Positions 60,157 through 64,000 of a DNA stretch of 64,000 nt are shown piece after piece. Position 1 is the first letter of the stretch; every line of letters starts with the position of its first letter. The DNA comes from Zavarzinia marina (GTDB lineage Bacteria; Pseudomonadota; Alphaproteobacteria; Zavarziniales; Zavarziniaceae). Under the pieces are notes generated by a model. It was not told the origin of the DNA and made no database searches. It saw only the letters and a program-made list of their open reading frames with translations. The stretch covers positions 62,001-126,000 of the forward strand of contig NZ_JAKGSB010000005.1 of assembly GCF_021568905.1 (NCBI RefSeq), in the 5' to 3' direction. The position numbers and the translations under genes are program-made.

Positions 60157-62172
60157 ATGACCGAGACCAATTCCTCCCAAGCGACGACGGCGCCGGCAGC
60201 GCGGGACCTCGCCAACGCCATCCGCGCGCTTTCGATGGACGCGGTGGAGGCGGCGAAGTCGGGCCACCCCGGCATGCCCATGGGCATGGCCGATGTCGCG
60301 ACCGCGCTGTTCACCGAACATCTGCGTTACGACCCCGGCAATGCCGGCTGGCCCGATCGCGACCGTTTCGTGCTGTCGGCCGGCCATGGCTCGATGCTGC
60401 TCTATGCGCTGCTCTATCTGACCGGCTATCCGGACATCGACCTGGACGAGATCAAGAAGTTCCGCCAGCTCGGCAGCCGCACCGCCGGCCATCCGGAATA
60501 TGGCCACGCCGCCGGCATCGAGACCACCACCGGTCCCCTTGGCCAGGGCATCGCCAATGCCGTCGGCATGGCCATGGCCGAAGCCCACCTCCGCGCCCGC
60601 TTCGGCGACGCGCTGATGAACCATTTCACCTATGTCATCGCCGGCGACGGCTGCCTGATGGAAGGCATCTCGCAGGAAGCGATCACGCTGGCCGGCCATC
60701 TGAAGCTGAACAAGCTGATCGTGCTCTGGGACGACAACAGGATCACCATCGACGGCGCGACCGATCTCTCGACCTCGGAGAACATGGCGCTGCGCTTCGA
60801 GGCGGCGGGCTGGGCCGTCGACGCGGTCGACGGCCATGACGCCGCCGCCGTCTCGGTCGCGATCGCCCGCGCCAAGCTCTCCACCGACAAGCCGACCATG
60901 ATCGCCTGCCGCACCACGATCGGCTTCGGCGCGCCGACCAAGGCCGGCAAGTCGTCGGCCCACGGCAGCCCGCTCGGCGCCGAGGAGATCGAGGGGGCGC
61001 GCGCGGCGCTGGGCTGGCCCCATGGCCCGTTCGAGATCCCGGACGACATCCTGTCCGCCTGGCGCGACGCCGCCAAGGCCCGCGCGGCCGAGGGCAAGGC
61101 CTGGGGCGACCGCTTCCTGGCGACCCCCAAGGAAACCCAGGAAGCCTTCGAGAATGCCTTCTCGGGTTTCGTGCCCGGCGCCCTGATCGGCGAGATCAAC
61201 GCCTTCAAGGCCAAGATTTCCACCGAAAAGCCGAGCGTCGCCACCCGCAAGTCGTCGGAAATGGCGCTCGAGGTGGTGAACCGCGTGCTGCCGACCACCA
61301 TCGGCGGCTCGGCCGATCTGACCGGCTCCAACAATACGCTGACCAAGGGTCTCGGCACCTTCGCGCCGGGCTCCTACGAGGGCCGTTACGTCTATTGGGG
61401 CGTGCGCGAACACGGCATGGCGGCGGCCATGAACGGCATGGCGCTGCATGGCGGCGTCATCCCCTATGGCGGCACCTTCCTCGCCTTCGCCGATTATTGC
61501 CGGCCCTCGATCCGCCTCGCGGCGCTGATGGGCATCCGCTCGATCTTCGTCATGACCCACGACTCGATCGGCCTCGGCGAGGACGGCCCGACCCACCAGC
61601 CGGTGGAGCAGCTGGCCGCGCTGCGCGCCATTCCGGGCCTCAACGTGTTCCGCCCCTGCGACACGGTCGAGACGGCGGAAGCCTGGGCAGTCGCCGTCGG
61701 CTCCCTGACCGCGCCGTCGGTTTTGGCCCTGTCGCGCCAGAACCTGCCGACGCTGCGCGAGACCCATACCGACATGAACCTGACCGCCAAGGGCGCCTAC
61801 GAGCTGCTGCCGGCGGTGGGCGGCGTGGCTCAGGTCAGCCTCTTCGCCTCCGGCTCCGAGGTCGAGCTGGCGGTCAAGGCGCGCGAGCTGCTGGCCGCCG
61901 AGGGTATCCTGGCCCGCGTCGTCTCCGTGCCCTGCATGGAACTCTTCGCATCCCAGGACCAGGCCTATCAGGAGACCGTGGTCGGCAACGCGCCCTGCGT
62001 CGGCGTCGAGGCTGGTATCGCCATGGGTTGGGAACCGATCCTGGGGGTGCCGACTTACTTCGTCGGCATGGACGGTTTCGGGGCGTCCGCGCCGGCGAAG
62101 GATCTCTTCAAGCATTTCGGCATCACCGCCGAGGCGGTGACCGAGGCGGCGAAAGCCGCCATCGGCAAATGA
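60157..62172 (+). CDS. tkt: Transketolase
   Basis: A 671-residue thiamine-diphosphate enzyme of the non-oxidative pentose phosphate (or Calvin) pathway. SGHPG (35-39), the TPP/Mg motif GDGCLMEG...DDN (163-194), the catalytic-pocket [19 protein letters not shown] and [16 protein letters not shown] near 470 are present; length is standard. The start is the ATG at 60157 (MTETNSS). It heads the tkt-gap-pgk run, typical of alphaproteobacteria. The much longer upstream reading is non-coding. Confidence 0.97.
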   Translation: MTETNSSQATTAPAARDLANAIRALSMDAVEAAKSGHPGMPMGMADVATALFTEHLRYDPGNAGWPDRDRFVLSAGHGSMLLYALLYLTGYPDIDLDEIKKFRQLGSRTAGHPEYGHAAGIETTTGPLGQGIANAVGMAMAEAHLRARFGDALMNHFTYVIAGDGCLMEGISQEAITLAGHLKLNKLIVLWDDNRITIDGATDLSTSENMALRFEAAGWAVDAVDGHDAAAVSVAIARAKLSTDKPTMIACRTTIGFGAPTKAGKSSAHGSPLGAEEIEGARAALGWPHGPFEIPDDILSAWRDAAKARAAEGKAWGDRFLATPKETQEAFENAFSGFVPGALIGEINAFKAKISTEKPSVATRKSSEMALEVVNRVLPTTIGGSADLTGSNNTLTKGLGTFAPGSYEGRYVYWGVREHGMAAAMNGMALHGGVIPYGGTFLAFADYCRPSIRLAALMGIRSIFVMTHDSIGLGEDGPTHQPVEQLAALRAIPGLNVFRPCDTVETAEAWAVAVGSLTAPSVLALSRQNLPTLRETHTDMNLTAKGAYELLPAVGGVAQVSLFASGSEVELAVKARELLAAEGILARVVSVPCMELFASQDQAYQETVVGNAPCVGVEAGIAMGWEPILGVPTYFVGMDGFGASAPAKDLFKHFGITAEAVTEAAKAAIGK

Positions 62173-62191
62173 TTTCTGACAGGAGGATTGA

Positions 62192-63199
62192 ATGGCTGTT
62201 CGGGTAGCGATCAACGGTTTCGGGCGCATCGGCCGCAACGTGCTGCGCGCCATCGCCGAGTCCGGTCGCACGGATGTCGAGGTCGTCGCCGTCAACGACC
62301 TCGGCCCGGTCGAGACCAACGCGCATCTGCTGCGCTTCGACTCGGTCCATGGCCGCTTCCCGGGCGAAGTCGCGGTCGACGGTGACGCGATCGTCGTCAA
62401 CGGCAAGAGGATCGCGGTCACCGCGATCCGCAACCCCGCCGAACTGCCCCACAAGGATCTCGGCGTCGACATCGCCATGGAATGCACGGGCATCTTCGCC
62501 TCGAAGGACAAGGCCTCCGCCCATCTGACCGCCGGCGCCAAGCGCGTCCTGGTCTCGGCCCCGGCCGACGGCGCCGACCTGACGGTCGTCTACGGCGTGA
62601 ACCACAAGGCCCTGACCGCCGATCACCTGGTGGTCTCCAACGCCTCCTGCACCACCAACTGCCTCGCCCCCGTGGCCAAGGTCCTGAACGATGCCATCGG
62701 CATCGACAAGGGCTTCATGACCACGATCCACAGCTACACCAACGACCAGCCGTCGCTCGATCAGATGCACAAGGATCTGTATCGCGCCCGCGCCGCCGCG
62801 CTCTCCATGATCCCGACCTCGACCGGCGCCGCCAAGGCCGTCGGCCTGGTGCTGCCGGAGCTGAAGGGCAAGCTGGACGGCGTCTCGGTCCGCGTGCCGA
62901 CCCCGAACGTCTCGGTCGTCGACCTGAAGTTCGTCGCCAAGCGCGAGACCACGGTCGAGGAAGTGAACGCCGCCATCAAGGCCGCCGCCGACGGCGAACT
63001 GAAGGGCGTTCTCGCCTATACCGCCGCGCCGAACGTCTCGATCGACTTCAACCACGATCCGGCTTCGTCCACCTTCGCCCTCGACCAGACCAAGGTCATG
63101 GAAGGCACCCTGGTTCGTATCCTCACCTGGTACGACAACGAATGGGGCTTCTCCAACCGCATGAGCGACACCGCCGTCGCCATGGCCGCCCTGATCTGA
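62192..63199 (+). CDS. gap: Type I glyceraldehyde-3-phosphate dehydrogenase
   Basis: A 335-residue GAPDH with nucleotide-binding INGFGRIGR (7-15), NDLGPVET after the second strand, the active-site SNASCTTNC with Cys153, His180 ([10 protein letters not shown]) and the C-terminal [11 protein letters not shown]. It oxidatively phosphorylates glyceraldehyde-3-phosphate. AGGAGG lies just upstream of the ATG at 62192, 19 bp after tkt. It is cotranscribed with pgk, which starts 11 bp downstream. Confidence 0.98.
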   Translation: MAVRVAINGFGRIGRNVLRAIAESGRTDVEVVAVNDLGPVETNAHLLRFDSVHGRFPGEVAVDGDAIVVNGKRIAVTAIRNPAELPHKDLGVDIAMECTGIFASKDKASAHLTAGAKRVLVSAPADGADLTVVYGVNHKALTADHLVVSNASCTTNCLAPVAKVLNDAIGIDKGFMTTIHSYTNDQPSLDQMHKDLYRARAAALSMIPTSTGAAKAVGLVLPELKGKLDGVSVRVPTPNVSVVDLKFVAKRETTVEEVNAAIKAAADGELKGVLAYTAAPNVSIDFNHDPASSTFALDQTKVMEGTLVRILTWYDNEWGFSNRMSDTAVAMAALI

Positions 63200-63210
63200 G
63201 GAGAGGCTGG

Positions 63211-64000
63211 ATGAGCGTGCAACCCGCCAAACGTGACGAGAACCCCGCCACGGCGGGGCGCCGCTTCGCCGGCATCGACGACCTCGGCGACCTTCACGGC
63301 CGCCGGGTCCTGCTGCGGGTCGATCTGAACGCCCCGATGCAGGACGGCGTCGTCACCGACCTGACCCGCCTGCAGGCCAATGCGGTCACCATCAAGGCGC
63401 TGGCCGCCAAGGGCGCCCGCGTCATCGTGCTGTCGCACTTCGGCCGGCCCAAGGGCAAATGGGACGCCAGCCAGAGTCTCCGTCCGGTGGCCGAGGCCCT
63501 GCCCGTGATCATCGGCCTGCCGGTCGCCTTCGCCGCCGACTGCGTCGGCCCCGTGGCCAAGGCCGCGGTGAACGGCATGGCGCCGGGTTCCGTCCTCGTC
63601 CTGCAGAACACCCGCTTCTATCCGGGCGAGGAAGCGAACGATCCCGAGTTCACCGCCCAACTCGCCGAACTGGGCGACGTCTATGTGAACGACGCCTTCT
63701 CCTGCGCCCATCGCGCCCATGCCTCGACCGCCGGTCTCGCGGGGCTGCTGCCCCACGCCGCCGGCATCTGGATGAAGAAGGAACTGGACGCCCTGGAAGC
63801 GGCCCTCGGCAGCCCCAAGCACCCGGTGGTCGCCGTGGTCGGCGGCGCCAAGGTCTCGTCCAAGCTGGACGTCATCGGCAATCTGGTCGGCAAGGTCGAT
63901 CACCTGGTGATCGGCGGCGGCATGGCCAACACCTTCCTCTTCGCCGAGGGCAAGGAGATCGGCAAGAGCCTGGCGGAACGCGAGATGGCCGACACCGCCC
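63211..64000 (+). CDS. pgk: Phosphoglycerate kinase, N-terminal part (cut by window edge)
   Basis: The first ~263 residues of phosphoglycerate kinase: RVDLNAP (36-42), SHFGRPKG (75-82), [31 protein letters not shown] and [11 protein letters not shown] are all classic. It transfers phosphate from 1,3-bisphosphoglycerate to ADP. The start is the ATG at 63211, with GAGGAGAGG upstream. About 20 residues precede the usual N-terminus of the family. The gene continues beyond the right edge. Confidence 0.97.
   Translation, partial: MSVQPAKRDENPATAGRRFAGIDDLGDLHGRRVLLRVDLNAPMQDGVVTDLTRLQANAVTIKALAAKGARVIVLSHFGRPKGKWDASQSLRPVAEALPVIIGLPVAFAADCVGPVAKAAVNGMAPGSVLVLQNTRFYPGEEANDPEFTAQLAELGDVYVNDAFSCAHRAHASTAGLAGLLPHAAGIWMKKELDALEAALGSPKHPVVAVVGGAKVSSKLDVIGNLVGKVDHLVIGGGMANTFLFAEGKEIGKSLAEREMADTA

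Overview
The window is a G+C-rich (about two thirds or more by eye) chromosomal segment of an alphaproteobacterium, most like Rhodospirillales relatives. That placement is an inference from conserved gene blocks: chorismate mutase-hisC, yebC-ruvCAB-ybgC-tolQRA, 5-formyl-THF cyclo-ligase/6S RNA/zapA, and tkt-gap-pgk. Nearly all of the DNA is coding. I found no tRNA, rRNA, CRISPR array, insertion sequence or prophage.

Layout. 1-4.2 kb: hisC (cut by the left edge), an AroQ chorismate mutase, a methyltransferase, glyoxalase II, a glutathione transferase and a DUF985 cupin. 4.2-7.5 kb: a FecR / Crp-type regulator / CHASE2 adenylate cyclase signalling cassette. 7.6-16.5 kb: a catabolic region with a complete branched-chain-amino-acid-type (Liv) ABC transporter, two short-chain dehydrogenases, a RidA protein, a PhyH-type Fe(II)/2-oxoglutarate dioxygenase and a LuxR-type regulator. 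The palindrome TCCACC-N4-GGTGGA lies upstream of both operons of this region. 16.6-25.5 kb: a complete guanidine assimilation operon headed by a guanidine-I (ykkC) riboswitch: ABC permease and ATPase, two DUF1989 carboxyguanidine deiminase subunits, a biotin-dependent guanidine/urea carboxylase and allophanate hydrolase. No substrate-binding protein gene is present. 25.5-32.3 kb: an iron-uptake island (PepSY protein, TonB-dependent receptor, PiuC-type hydroxylase, ExbB, ExbD, TonB) with Fur-box-like sites. 32.4-37.1 kb: a MacA/MacB/outer-membrane-factor tripartite efflux system. 37.1-40.1 kb: a polar amino-acid ABC transporter. 40.3-42.1 kb: a long acyl-CoA dehydrogenase. 42.1-43.3 kb: an A+T-richer non-coding stretch followed by three tandem, mutually similar 37-38-residue single-span membrane peptides and a strong terminator; I recognise no family for them, and they are the best candidate here for something undescribed. 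43.4-47.2 kb: a NMT1/THI5-type ABC transporter and a phytase-like esterase. 47.4-50.1 kb: a P-type cation ATPase. 50.0-56.7 kb: tolA, tolR, tolQ, ybgC, ruvB, ruvA, ruvC, yebC and ymdB. 56.7-60 kb: the cyclo-ligase, 6S RNA, a YceI/cytochrome b561 pair on the opposite strand, zapA and its coiled-coil companion. 60.1-64 kb: transketolase, GAPDH and phosphoglycerate kinase (cut by the right edge).

How the parts may work together. Guanidine would be carboxylated, deiminated to allophanate and hydrolysed to ammonia and CO2, with the riboswitch switching the operon on when guanidine is present. The dioxygenase/SDR/RidA operon is transcribed divergently from the same intergenic region. That allows the untested idea that it releases guanidine from a larger guanidino compound imported by the Liv system.
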